From: Anaeramoeba flamelloides
Taxonomy: Eukaryota; Metamonada; Anaeramoebidae
Length of the DNA stretch: 64,000 nt
Assembly (NCBI GenBank): GCA_027625915.1
Contig: JANTQA010000023.1
Coordinates: 1,302,001 to 1,366,000, forward strand
Direction: 5' to 3'
Under the pieces are notes generated by a model. It saw only the letters and a list, made by a program, of their open reading frames with translations, had not been told where the DNA came from and searched no databases. Position numbers and translations under genes: made by a program. Below are positions 10,851-22,289 of this stretch, piece by piece. Numbering within the stretch: position 1 is the stretch's first letter; the number at the start of each line of letters is the position of its first letter.

Positions 10851-13800
10851 CTAGTTTTCTTTAAATATAATTTGCGGAGGCAATAGTTTAATAATCTTTT
10901 TGAAATCAGAAATTAATTTTTTTTTTTTCATTTCGTCTTGTTCATCTATTAATATCTCATCAAATTGAGAAATGATATGTTTTTTTTCATTTAAAATAAA
11001 TTGTTGTAATATGGGCAAGCTCAATTGGTTTAAATATTCTCTGATTGGATAATTTTTTAAATTGGTTTCAAAGTTAATATCTTTATTATTTGAAATAGAA
11101 TTTAAAAAAAACTTGGCCAATTTCCATTTTTCCTTGAGGAATTTATTTAAGATTTTAAAATCGTTTTCACTTTTTGAAAATTTTTTCCCCATGACTAAAG
11201 CATTTAATAATTTGATTGACAATTGCAAAGAATTTTGTAATGAGGGGTAATTAGACTTTTGTATCAAATCAAAGCTGCATGGGCTTTTCAAAGCGTTGAT
11301 AAAAACATGAGCAAAAATTAACTTGGCGCAAATCGGCAGAATGGCGTTCGGGAATTTCTCTTGGATCCTGATTCTCAGATAACTTAGCAGATGAACCAAT
11401 TGCGGCGGAACCAATTTTGTTGATTTGGTTATCGAATCAAAGATCAGTTCGACATTAGGATCTATTTTGGAATAAATCAATTTGGACATTTTGATGCTGG
11501 TGGTATTTTTATTTAATCTTTTTTCAATGATTTTGAACGCTGGGGACAGCGTGGAATGAATGAAATTGATATTATAGGACATTTTCATATACGCCAGAAA
11601 CAGCTGCAGCGTTATACTATTCCCCTCTTCGAATAAGGCGTGATAATTTTCACATTTTTCCAATTCAATGTTGAGAAAATATTTGATTAACACTAACGCA
11701 ATTTCGTTATCTTCAAACAGATAGGTGATCGCAAACGGGACCAGCACATTATTTTTTTGCAATGATCTGATTAAAATGGCATTAATTAAATCATAATGGT
11801 CCAATAGAAAATATTCAAAATCACAGTATTTATTTTTTTCATATAATTTTGAGACTCTTTTGATTATTTTTGTTGAAAATTGGTATTGGTTTTGGAAAAA
11901 TTCTTCTAATTTCATTACAGGCAAAAATTGGATTTTTTCGAAAAGCGATTTAGCGTGTGAATTTTTCGAATTTTTTTTGAATTTTGAAAAGAAAGTGATT
12001 TTTTTGAGTCTTCTTGGTGATTTAAGCTCAATAGATTTTTTTTTTTGCATACTTGATAATTCTAAATTATTAAGTTCTAATTTTGTTTTATAAGAAGTTG
12101 TTGATTTTTTCACCCTTTCCCCATTTTGTTCTTCATTTCCCCGCCTAATTTCCTTTTCATTTCCATCCAAACTATTCTCATTTCCATTTCCATTTCCGTT
12201 TCCAATTCCATCGTTTAAGGGCAATTCGATATTAAAATTAATCTTTTTAATTTTTTCCTTTTTTGATTCAGAGATCAAATTATATTTTTTTTTAATTTTC
12301 TGGTATCTTTTAACAAATTTGCTTTTGGTTTTTAAGGAATCAAATTTAAATAGAAATGAAAAATCTTTTGAAATAAACAATCTAATCGTATCGTTTCTTC
12401 CTTTATGCTTAAAAAGTTTAATTTTTTTTGAAAAATTAATTTGTGTTCTTTTTTTATTTATTGGCTCAATTAATATCACCCTTTTAATTGAAATTGTGAT
12501 GGATCCTAGCCCTTGGCTTGTTCCATTCTTATTTAAAAAATACACATCAAAATTGCCCTTTGGCTTTTTAACATTTTCAATTCTTTTATCCTCGTTTTCA
12601 GAATAATCGCTTTCAGAAGAAGATGAAATGACCTCTTCAATGACTTCATTGGATTGTTGAATTAATTTAAATGTATCGTTAGGCAATGTTTTAAAATTAC
12701 GATGAAATTGCTTTGTCAATTTTGAATTTTTTAATTGGAAATTTAAAGACAAGCTTGTGTGAATATTTAAAATTAAAATTCTTTTTTTATTTACATGCTG
12801 AGTTAGCTTTACCGTTTTTACCCCCTTTAAAATAAAATGTTCTTCTTCACTTTTAAAGATCAATTTGTATTTGTTCATTTTAATTTCTCCCTCCCCTTTA
12901 TACAATAAATTCTGATCAAAAATTTTTATTAAATATGATTTGAGTGGTTCTAATTCTTCATCTTCTTCAGAACTTAATATTTCTTCAGAAGTTTCGGAAT
13001 TTCCTAGAATGATTTCCTTATTTCCATTTTTTATATTTTGATCTATATCTGCGCCCGTATCTGTCCCCGTGTCGCTTTCTTTCTCCCTTTCTTTCTTTCT
13101 TTTCTTCGCATGTTTTTTCTTTTTGCCATTTTGATGTTTCTTCTTCTTCTTCCTTCTCTTCTTCTTGGAATCTTTCCTTCTGTTTAACAATTCATCTTCT
13201 GAATCTGAATTTAAATCTGAATCCGATTTTTTCTTTTCCACTTTTTTATTCTTTTTCTTCCCCCCTCTACCTTTCCCCTTTCCACCCCTTTTCTTTTTTT
13301 TATCCTTTTCCTTTACATTAGAAGTTATTTTTTTTTTTTTGATTTTCATTTTAATTTGAAAATCTTTGTTATAAAGATTTAAATTTGAAAAGCAATTGAT
13401 GCAGGTAATAAATAATAAGGCACGCTGGGGATATACGCAATCTATAAGATATTCAAATAAGGGATTTTCAACGATATTTTGTTCACTATCATCCTTCTCC
13501 TTATTCTCGTTATCATCATTATTAAATTTGAGGTTTTGCTTTTTATTATATATTAATAGATTCACAAAATTATCATTTTGCTGATCTGTAAAACATTTTA
13601 TTTGATATTTTGCCCATTTGAAATTATTTTTTTGTCGTTTATTTTTTTTTGAATTTGATTTTTCTTTCGATTTTAATTTTTCTTTCGATTTTAATTTTTC
13701 TTCAAGTTTCAATTGATCTTTATCTAAAAGGATTTGAAATGAATTCTTTTTTTCTTTATTATAAATGCGGGATAAATTAAATTTTGCTTGCCCTTCTTGA

Positions 13801-14413
13801 TAGCAACGCAATGAAATCACTTTAAGTTCACTACGTATACCCAGAATAGTTCCTTTCACTAAAATGCTTTCCAAATCATTATTAAACCTTTGGTATAAAA
13901 GAAATGTTTTCCAAAAAACCCATCTTGTTTGTCTGTTTTTAAAAATTAAGATCATGGGGATTGTTGCACTGAACTTTAAAAGTGCTATTTTGTTATCATT
14001 TTTAGACAACTCAAGTGAAACACCTTTAGTATGATAATCAAAGTTAATCTTTTTTGAACCAAAAGAAACTATAGAGAAATTCTCCTTTGCCAACCGTATG
14101 AAGCCCTTCCTTAAAATACCTTTATCAACAATTGTGACAACATCAAAAACACATGATCCAATAATAAATCTTTCTTGAACTTGTTTTTTAACAGTTCTTA
14201 ACCTCCCCACTTTTTGGTTCCTTGATCTTCTTTTACCCAAACTTTGGAAATCTTTTAACAGTGAAATCCTTTCAATTTTCGTTAATTGATCAATTCTTTT
14301 ATTATGCGCCCTTGAGATAATAGTTATTTGTTGCTTGCTTTCTATCTCATTTAGTAAATCACCTGTTTGTTCATTTGTAATTATTGCTTCGAAATTTTTC
14401 CCGAATAAATTTT
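10851..14413 (-). CDS. RasGAP-like protein with three PH-like folds; first exon not located
   Basis: Large protein of the Ras-regulator type. The reading frame runs from about 14413 to a TAG at 10851 (nearly 1190 residues), with no ATG at its start. An AG at 14414-14415 after A/T-rich sequence is the likeliest acceptor, so an upstream start exon is missing. Probable PH-like folds lie near 14175-13880, 12945-12680 and 12580-12260, separated by Lys/Ser/Glu-rich linkers. A RasGAP domain occupies about 11790-11090: it keeps KYFLNIELEKCENYHALF, the helix STLSPAFKIIEKRL and LPPQLVHLLSYL-like packing (VPPQLVHLLSYLRIRIQEKF). Where catalytic GAPs have FRGNS it reads FEEGNS, and where they have FLR it reads FAH. 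Both catalytic-site arginines are therefore absent, as in the non-catalytic IQGAP group. It probably binds a Ras-type GTPase at membranes without strong GAP activity. The neighbour at 1.0-5.9 kb is Ras. Confidence 0.75.
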
Positions 14414-15500
14414 CTTTATTATTATTATTATTATTTTTTTTTTGTTTATTTGAATATTTTTTTTTATAGGAGAAATATAAATTTTTTTAAAATAAATTTA
14501 TCCTAATTTTTTGGAAATGGCTATAAAATTACCTTTTGAAAAAAAAAAATCAACTTAAAATTGGGGTTTAAAATTGAAAATTAAATTGAAAAGTATACTT
14601 TTTTGAAAAGAAAAGTTGCACGTTTTCTTAATATTACAACCTCATTAATAATTTCAAAATCAGAATTTTAATACCCCCTTATTGATAAATGTTTGATTAT
14701 CAATATGTATTTTATCATTTGTTTTTTTTTTTTCTAATTTAATAATATTCATAAAAATTAGAAAATTATTCTCAAAAAAATAAAATAAATAAACATTATT
14801 ATTTTGCTATGCTTGCCAAAATAATGATATATTATAAATACAATGTAGAAATATAATACCCTAAAGTTTTATAGAGTATACAGATTTAAAATAACTTTAA
14901 AAATCGCATAGCGAGTGTAACAAGTGAAACTTTGTTGTTATTCTGTAAAAACTTATAATACGGTTATTTTCTACTTCATAAATAGAAAGTTTTTATTTCA
15001 AGTCCACAAAAATATTTCACTAATTATTAGTCGAATAAACGACAAAGACAAGATATTCACAAAATCTTGTGGAAATTTATGTTTCAATCCGTTCAAACTA
15101 TTTTGCCTGTAATTATAAGTTGAAAAAAATAGTAAAAGACCTTTTCAAAATCAATTAGAAATAAGATATTTTGAGAGATTTAATTTGGCTCTTCCTTATT
15201 GAACTTTGAGATAAAATTTTAATTTTTATAACTTGATTTTAACAGTTATGTGAGATTATCTAAATAAATAGTACAGAATAAGGATGATTATTTGCCGAGA
15301 TTCACTAAACAATTGCTAAGAAAATTATATCTAAATAATGACGAAGAAAATCATGGTCATATGTAACAAAAATATAATCCTTGTTTGTTTTTCTTCTTGT
15401 GTGAATTCTTTATATCTTTTTTTAAAAATATTGATGGCATTTACTGTATTCTTTTTGTTTATGTTGAACTTGTTATTTAAATTACTTTTGCAATGGATTG
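14414..15500. other. Intergenic DNA / likely 5' region of the RasGAP-like gene
   Basis: The missing first exon of the RasGAP-like gene should lie here on the minus strand, but no ATG-led open segment with a convincing donor was found. CAAAAG|GTAATT on the minus strand near 14533 is a possible donor. Otherwise A/T-rich with nothing recognised. Confidence 0.35.
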
Positions 15501-15504
15501 AACC

Positions 15505-15522
15505 CCAGAATATATATTCTGG
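15505..15522. repeat. Perfect 18-bp palindrome
   Basis: CCAGAATATATATTCTGG is an exact palindrome. It is followed by TTTGACAA and, 50 bp on, TTGTCAAA. No function can be assigned. Confidence 0.7.
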
Positions 15523-15736
15523 TTTGACAAATAATTTTTTTTTTTGTTCTTTATTACAAAAGAACTGTTTCTTGTCAAACTTTTTTTTTTAAATTTTTAA
15601 ATTTAATTTATTTTTTAAATAAAAAAAATAAAATATAAACTTTTAATGAAATGATCAGAATGTGACCAAAAACATGTTGAAACCATTTTTTTTGTTAAAT
15701 TGGACTTTTCCTTTGCTGTTTTACCACTTTTGATGG

Positions 15737-15800
15737 GTTTAACCAAGAGTATATATATATACTTTGATTACAACCAAGTTAGCTTGTAATCGAGTTAAAC
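15737..15800 (+). other. Potential three-way-junction RNA fold
   Basis: GTTTAAC (15737-15743) can pair with GTTAAAC (15794-15800). Inside are a palindromic AGTATATATATATACT stem (15748-15763) and an exact 8-bp stem, GATTACAA (15766-15773) with TTGTAATC (15784-15791). A CTTCTCGGC motif and a TTTT run follow. It is not a tRNA: the T-loop and acceptor features are absent. The fold could arise by chance in A/T-rich DNA. Confidence 0.25.
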
Positions 15801-16258
15801 AGGCTTCTCGGCTGGTATAGCACTTTTGTACATATATTTAATCTCTGTTAAATTGGCTATTTGATATATTGAACATGATGTTAATTTGTCAAAATGAGAC
15901 AAATAACCCAATTATATATGTATTATTTTTTATTTATTTTTTATTTTGGTTTGATTGAAAAGCAATTTACAAATCAAAAAGAATAATCAATAAAGTGCTT
16001 AAATATTTTTTTATTCTTTCCTTAAAAAAAAAAAATAAAAATCAATCAATAAACCTATTTTGTCATTTTTTTTTTTTTGGAAATAAAGTCTTTTTCAAAC
16101 AAAAGGGTACACCTCTCAAATCATTAATATTATTGAATTTGATTGTTAATAAGATAATTACTTATTGGTGATTTTCATTTTAATTATTCATTTTTTCATT
16201 TTTTGTTTTTTTTTATTTATGGATATTGAACAGTTGGAAAATGAAAAAAAAAACATTA

Positions 16259-16545
16259 TAAGAAGAAACCAATTTAGAAATAATCCGTCAGTATAAAAAT
16301 GGAAACAGTTTAAGTTTGATTTCGAATGAGCTAGATATAGGAATTAAAAAAATACCATTATTGGGTTGAGGTAAGAAAAGAGAAAATAAAGAAATATAAA
16401 AAAAATTCCAACAAAATACCCAGATAAATTGTTGCTTTATCTTGAAAATGAGACTTTAAAGAACAAAAGTTTGACGTCCACAGAGTTATCAATAAAATGT
16501 AAAGATCTTTTTCCCAATTCACCGTGTTCAACTGGTTTTTATTGA
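16259..16545 (+). pseudogene. Decayed Tc1/mariner-type transposase N-terminus (two HTH motifs)
   Basis: Two consecutive coding-like segments lie in different frames. The first (from ~16259) reads EETNLEIIRQYKNGNS then LSLISNELDIGIKK, a typical transposase helix-turn-helix. The second (from ~16405) reads KKIPTKYPDKLLLYLENETL then SLTSTELSIKCKDLFPNS, matching the second HTH of Tc1-like enzymes in position and style. They are separated by a frameshift and a stop, and no DDE catalytic domain follows, so the copy is dead and truncated. It may be a relic of the autonomous source of the TA-flanked MITEs in this window. Confidence 0.55.
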
Positions 16546-16779
16546 TTTTATAATTTTTTTTTTTTACAATTTACAAAACAAGATTTCTCATTTCAAATAA
16601 AAGTGCACATCAACTTTTAAATTATTTAATTTTTAATTTTTATTGTTTTATTTTAATGAGTTTTAAATATTCAGTTGAGTGTTTTTTTATGCTTTTTTTG
16701 AGTTTTTTTATATTTTTGAAAGATAATACAATTAATTTGATTCAATTATGAATAATTCTTGAAATTTTCTGAGCCCTTT

Positions 16780-17010
16780 CATTTGAAAAAGAGTTTATTT
16801 TTGATTAATATATTTTGAAATATACCTAATGGGTGTTGTGATTTCAATTAACATTAATGTATTTTTCTTCTTTTTTTTTATATTACCAATTTGCGAATAG
16901 AAATATTTAAAAAGAGAGTATTATATGAAATCTAAAAAGAGTGATTTACCCACTTTGTTCGAAATAGCTTTAATTTATCCCAAATTATTAATACAAAATA
17001 AACCTTATTT
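16780..17010 (+). repeat. Family C repeat, partial copy C4
   Basis: Matches the 3' half of C1-C3: AATATATTTTGAAATATA, TTGCGAATAGA, AAAGAGAGTATTATATGAAA, then ATTTACCCACTTTGTTCGAA followed by ATAGCTTTAATTTATCC. The last block also recurs at 26545-26600 and 36490-36545. Confidence 0.45.
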
Positions 17011-18900
17011 TGTGATCAAATTACTTTTGAGAAATATTGTGTTTTATATTCTGCAGCAAACCAATTTATAAAATATATATTATAGAGATTGGAATTAATC
17101 GCTTTTAAATAAAATATGATCATAATAAGAAACATAATTACAATTAACCCCCAACAAATTTTAAAAGAAATACTTATTAACAGAATTTAACAAAGATATT
17201 CTTAAAGGACTAATTATTAAATGCTTTAGAATTACCCTTATTATTAAGAAATTGGGATTTGTAATAAAAATTGTTTGCTTTGAAAATAACAAAAGCAAAT
17301 AAGTTTGTAATAAGATTATTAGAATTTTAAAAAGGGGTTTCTTTACTACCAATAAATTCATATAAATGCTTTCAAATTTTTGAATCATTTTCCATATTTT
17401 CCATTTTTTTATCTTAGATTTGAATTAAAGATTTTATTTGTTTAAATGTTATGAAGAAACTTTCTAGAATTAGTTGATCTTGAAAATATTCTTTTTAAAG
17501 AACTTTTTTAAAAGTAGAGTTATCAGAATTAATAAAATTGGAAACTGAACGTAAAAATTTTTTTAAATTTATTAGTATTTGAAATTTAAATGGAAAAATT
17601 TGCAAATGTTTTTCATTTTTTTACTATTCTTGAAATCTGAGTTTATTTTGGTTTCTTAGTTCATCCAAGATATAACAATATATAGAATAAAAAAAGAACG
17701 AACAAATAAATATAGATCTCATCAATGACAATCAATTTCTTTTAATTTATTGATGCAAAATAAAAATAGAAAAATGAAAATGAAGTGACAATTTTTTCGT
17801 ATTTATTATACAAATACTCGATATTATTTTCATTTGGTTGGCAATAAAAAAGATGAAAAAAATAATAACATACACTTCTCAAATAAATACTAATAAAGTA
17901 TAACATATCTTGAATCATTTTCAAAAGTTTCTCAGCTGAAACAAAAAATTGTTAAATCAAAAAACAAAAATTGCCAAACTTTTTACAAGCTACTTCAATT
18001 TTTGGACTTTTTCATAATAATTTTTAAAATGATCACTTCGGAGTTACAGCTGAATTAAAAAAGTGTGTACTAAAAGTTTTAAAACTTGTTTCTCAAACTG
18101 CAAGATTTGCTCTTTTAAGTAATTCGAGTAAGACTTTTTGAAACTTGGTGTTCAAATTTTTTTAAAAATCGCTGTATTTCATCAAACAAATTCTTATTAT
18201 TTGTGCTTTTTTGCAATTATAAAAATTGCATGGAATGAGAAGAAAAGACAACAAATAATTATACTGGATTATTTGAAAACAGTAATCACAAATAATTGCA
18301 GTGATCATAATGAAAAAGATATCCATATCTCAGAATTGATCGTTAAATTAGGGGAATTTACAAAACAGAACAAAAAATTAACTTAGACAGCCATTTTAAA
18401 AAATTGATTACTTTGTTATTAAAACTTTTTGAAAGTTTTTTGTTTTAAAAAAGTAAAAACTGTTTCCGAATTAAAACTTTTTTGAAGGTTTTCGATTTTA
18501 ATAAAGTGATGGACTTGTTTTTAAAAAAGTGCTTTCCTTCATACTCCAACCTCTACATCACATTTAACGATCAGTATCTCACTTTCTTAAAACTTGCTAC
18601 TTTCAGAAAGTTTTATTTCGAAAAAACTCCTGACTTAAGAACTACGTTGGCAATTGATCAATTTTTCTCAACACCTTTTGAACCAATATCATTTAAAATG
18701 TAAAGTTGTGATCTTTGAAATATTCTCCAATTTGGATCAAAAAAACATTTTTCGACATTTTTTTTATGAAAAATGAAAAAGAAAATTTGAGATACGTATT
18801 ATCGAACACCCTTGTTAAGGATGGTAAAAATGAAAAAGAAAAACACACCGCAGTTTCCTTACAGAAAAAATTACGATCAGTCTAAAACATTCTCAATAAA
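17011..18900. other. Intergenic; unexplained coding-like stretches, plus strand
   Basis: Open frames at 18138-18386 and 18482-18703 (plus strand) have amino-acid compositions more protein-like than the background; the second contains FNDQYLTFLKLATFRKFYF and DLRTTLAIDQFFSTPF. Neither shows a recognised domain, a convincing start or splice sites. They may be decayed exons or transposon pieces. Confidence 0.2.
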
Positions 18901-18987
18901 CAACTTTTACTTTTAACGATCTCAATTCTCTAAGATTTTTGAATGTTGGGTTCCTTGGATTGTTCTTGTAATTCGTAAACCAGATTA

Positions 18988-19255
18988 ATTGACAACAAAG
19001 ACGTTGAGGGTTTTTCTTGTTTTTTGTTTGATTTTTGTTGTTTTTCCTTGAATAAATCTCCCAAACATGACTAAGAGGAGGGTGTCTCCTTGAATTGTTT
19101 GTGGAACAACATGATCCATAACAACACACTTCTTGTTTTTTGTGCTTTTTTGATAAAAATTTTTTTGTTTGGATTGTTTCTCTCAAAACACAATTGGTTG
19201 AGTCAACGAAAATTGAGTTGAGGTTGAGTGGGTGAGGTTTGGTGGAATTTTGCAT
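18988..19255 (-). pseudogene. Decayed DDE transposase fragment (IS5/Harbinger-like, DDE_Tnp_4 style)
   Basis: On the minus strand the frame from 19255 reads LNLNSIFVDSTNC then QTKKFLSKKHKKQEVC, and a shifted frame continues VVMDHVVPQTIQG. This matches the layout of the first catalytic block in IS5/Harbinger-type transposases (VD.T.C, a basic .KK-F-S-KK-HK segment, then a hydrophobic strand with VxD). Further downstream a third frame reads GDLFKEKQQKSNKKQEK, in the place of the usual HD..LFKE segment. At least two frameshifts and a stop are needed to read across it, so it is inactive. The family assignment rests on motif spacing only. Confidence 0.4.
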
Positions 19256-19486
19256 TCAAGTATCTTTTGGAAATTAAGTTTGCAAAATTAGTCAGTTTTT
19301 GTTTTTAAAAAACAAATTTTTTTGTAAGTTGAAGAAAAATGATCTTTCAATTTTGGGAATTGGTGATTTTAGTGGATTCAATACAATACCAAATAAATTA
19401 TCGTGGGCATTAATCAAAAAAGGTAATTGTTGGAAAACAACAGACAATAATTCATCAAAATTTTCAATTTTCTCCATTTTGACCTT

Positions 19487-19585
19487 TTAGGTGAAAGTGG
19501 CAAACCTTCTCATCTTCTCTCACAATTCAAAAATAAACCAAAGAAACCCCTAAACATCGTCTCCAGGTTTGCCACTTTCACCTAA
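19487..19585. repeat. 99-bp foldback with perfect 21-bp arms
   Basis: Arm 1 (19487-19507) is TTAGGTGAAAGTGGCAAACC plus T, and arm 2 (19565-19585) is its exact reverse complement. The 57-bp loop is pyrimidine/A-rich. Perfect arms suggest recent origin or selection. Each arm read inward presents T-rich DNA followed by TTTAG|GTGAAAGTGG, resembling a 3' splice site on both strands. It may be a miniature transposon or an RNA hairpin. Confidence 0.8.
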
Positions 19586-20325
19586 ATAGAAATTTTCTCC
19601 AAAAGCTGTTTTTTCGCAACATTCTTTGTCATTTTGAGATACGAGGAGAGAAAAATTTATGTCAAAAATGACATTTTTTAGCACTTAGATCTCACTGAAT
19701 AAATAATTGTGAGATTTGCCAACACTTATAATCCTCTTGTATCACACATGCCCCCAATTTTCAATTGCAAACGTAGTTCTTAATTAAAATACAAAACTGA
19801 AAAACAGTTTTAATTCTGAAAAAGTCTTCACTTTGTGAAAATATAAAACTTCAGAACAGTTTTGGTTTAGTCTTTACTTTTTTTCAAACCACTGTACTAT
19901 TTTCGTAAAAGTTTTGAAAAAGTTTTCAAAAATTCCTCACATTTTTAAAATCACTGAACTATTTGTCCTAAACTAAATTTACAAAATTTTCATTCAGCTT
20001 TCCGAAATAAAGTTTAAATGATCTCTGGCATAATTTAAACTCTTCAAGACACTAAATTGTGTTTATACTTTGGTTTTAGAGTCTGAACTTTTAATGGCTT
20101 ATTGTAAAAGAGTGGGATTTTTTTTTGTTTTTTTATTTTCGAAGCGCCAAATGAAAATTTTGTTCAATTTATTTTGTAATTAACAGTCGTTAACAAATAA
20201 TAGAGGATCAACAAACAAGGGCTTTCAAAAAACGATTCTTATTTCTTTTTGAATGATCATGTAGAAAAAAAAAAATAAAAATATTTTTTGTTTTTTGTTT
20301 GAAATTTTTGAAAAGGTACGCATAC

Positions 20326-20647
20326 CATGTGATTTTTCACCGAGAATTTTTTTCTTGTTTCTTCGTGATTTTGGCATTCTCCCAAGAGTCCTTGATCTTG
20401 CAAAATTTGATTTGTTTTGTTTCTTGTTTTTATGACTTTTTTTTTTGTTTTCTTTTTTTTTCATTTTCTTTTTCTTTTTTTCTTTCTTTTCTTTTTTGTT
20501 TTCATTAGTTTCTTGATTTATAGCTCGTTTCTTTTTTTTTGTCTTATTTTTTGGTTTGTTGTGTTCAGAATTTGAGCTTTCTTTTGAATCCTCATTAGAA
20601 GTACTTGTTGAAGAACTTATTGTTATTTTCTTATTTTTATTTGACAT
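20326..20647 (-). CDS. First exon of a Lys-rich hypothetical protein
   Basis: From the ATG at 20647 the frame encodes MSNKNKKITISSSTST, an acidic Ser/Glu/Asn stretch, about 60 Lys-dominated residues, then a more complex segment, RSRTLGRMPKSRRNKKKILG followed by EKSHGM. At that Met the sequence reads ATG|GTATGC (donor at 20325), so an intron probably starts there. A nearby acceptor could give a very short final exon; otherwise the frame reads through to a stop at 20225. An upstream in-frame Met at 20695 adds a Phe-rich leader that looks untranslated. No family is recognised. The basic composition would suit a nuclear or nucleolar protein, which is inference only. Confidence 0.45.
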
Positions 20648-20699
20648 TCTTGTCAGAAAAAAAAAATGTATCTGAGAAAAAATGAATTTTGTCAAAAAT

Positions 20700-22285
20700 T
20701 TTAATGTTTCAGGTAAACTTTCTTTATAGTATTTTATATTTGATGGAAAATTGGAAAAATTCCAATCTGGCTGAGAATTTCAAACTTTACAAATGGGGTT
20801 TGATTCTTTTACCTTTGTAAGATTAATATTTATTCATAAATTAACTTTTTTTAAATAATTGTTCAAAAAAAAATCTTTTCCAATTTTTCTTTTTTGAAAA
20901 AGAAATCAAATTTTTATCCAAATAAATCTGAAATGGTTCGAAAAATAAAATGAGGACTGGAAAAACCTTATTTATTTTAAAAAATTTGAATTGTCATTTT
21001 TTTCTTGACTCTTTATGACTATTATTTCAAATGAAAATGGTACAATTGGAATTAAAACACTCTTAAACAATTTTTCTGTTTTCTCAGTGAAATTTATACC
21101 GTCTGAATTTAATTTACAAAAAAAAATAGACAATTATGACAATTCCTAAACACCTCTAACAATTTTTCCTTTTAGAGATCGTACAAAATTTGATTTTGTA
21201 ATTTCATAATTCCCCATTTCAAATCTATAAAAATAAAATAATTTCACCAAATTGTTCTAAAATATTTTTTTAGTTATATTTACAAGTTTGAAATGTTTTG
21301 GAATTGGACTTGGACTTACAAATCCCTTATTAGTACTTTTTTAAAATTTTATCATTCAAAGATCCATTATGAAAATTTTTATCTTTGGTTAATATGGAAT
21401 TTAAATTTGGAACATATAATTGTTTTATTCAATTGTTTCTCAATAAAAATTATTTTTGACAAGTCAAAGTAAAAGTACATAATAACACAACGTTCTTTGG
21501 TTTAAAACATTATTCTTAATGTATTTCTGAACCAAACAATTTGAATATTTTTAATATTTGGTTTCTTAAGTTTCATTGATCTAAAAAAAATAAAATTATA
21601 TGGTAGTATTATTAAAGTAGTAAAAGTTAGCACTCGAAGTGTAATTCACTTCAAAAACATTAAAAGGGAATTTAAGCAAAATATCATCAATTTCACAATT
21701 TGTAATGAGAAGGGCCCACCTGAATTTTCATTCTCGTTAAAAAAGCATAAACAAAAAATTTAAAAGGAAAAAAAATTAACAAAAAAAAAAAGAAATTTAA
21801 AAAGAGTTTTTAGTAAGGAACCGGTAAAAAATCAAAGATTAACTCAATATGATCTTTAATTAAGAACACTTAAAAAAAAGAGATGCCATACTTTTTGTAC
21901 CTTGAAACTAATTTGATAATTGATCATGAATCTTCATTTGGAAGTTGTAATTGTTTTATTATTTAAATACCTTTATTTTCTTGTTCAACTGATTTTTTTT
22001 TTTTATTTTTTGTTTTTCAGTTTTTTATTTTCAAGTTTTCCATACTTTCATATTCCAGTAACCCAGTATTAGTAGGTAACTACTTAATCTCTTTTTCCTT
22101 TGTAAATCTTCTTTGTAATAAAAAGAAAATTGAATTTTTTATTCTTATACAAGAATAAAATAAATTGTTTATTTTTTTATCTTTTGTTGTTTGTGGCATA
22201 TTAAAAAGATTCATGTGAGTGGTGGAATTTTGAGAATTGGTATAACATCTAAAACCAAAACTATCAACCTTTCAAAATAAAATTG
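20700..22285. other. Intergenic DNA
   Basis: A/T-rich DNA with no recognised gene, RNA or strong repeat. It continues to 26783 with only the MITE and repeats listed separately. Confidence 0.5.
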
Positions 22286-22289
22286 TTTA

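Noticed and set aside
15800-15830. CTTCTCGGC as the 5' end of a U2 snRNA
   Set aside because: The essential GTAGTA branch-site pairing region and downstream U2 sequence are absent, so no U2 gene is called.
18893-19255. The 120-codon minus-strand frame as an intact gene
   Set aside because: Only its first ~45 residues look protein-like; the similarity to transposases continues in another frame, which points to a decayed transposon rather than a gene.
19292-19477. A 61-codon minus-strand frame beginning MEKIENFDELLSVVF
   Set aside because: It looks protein-like, but the opposite strand is equally so and has better splice signals. Neither could be linked to a gene, so no CDS is called.
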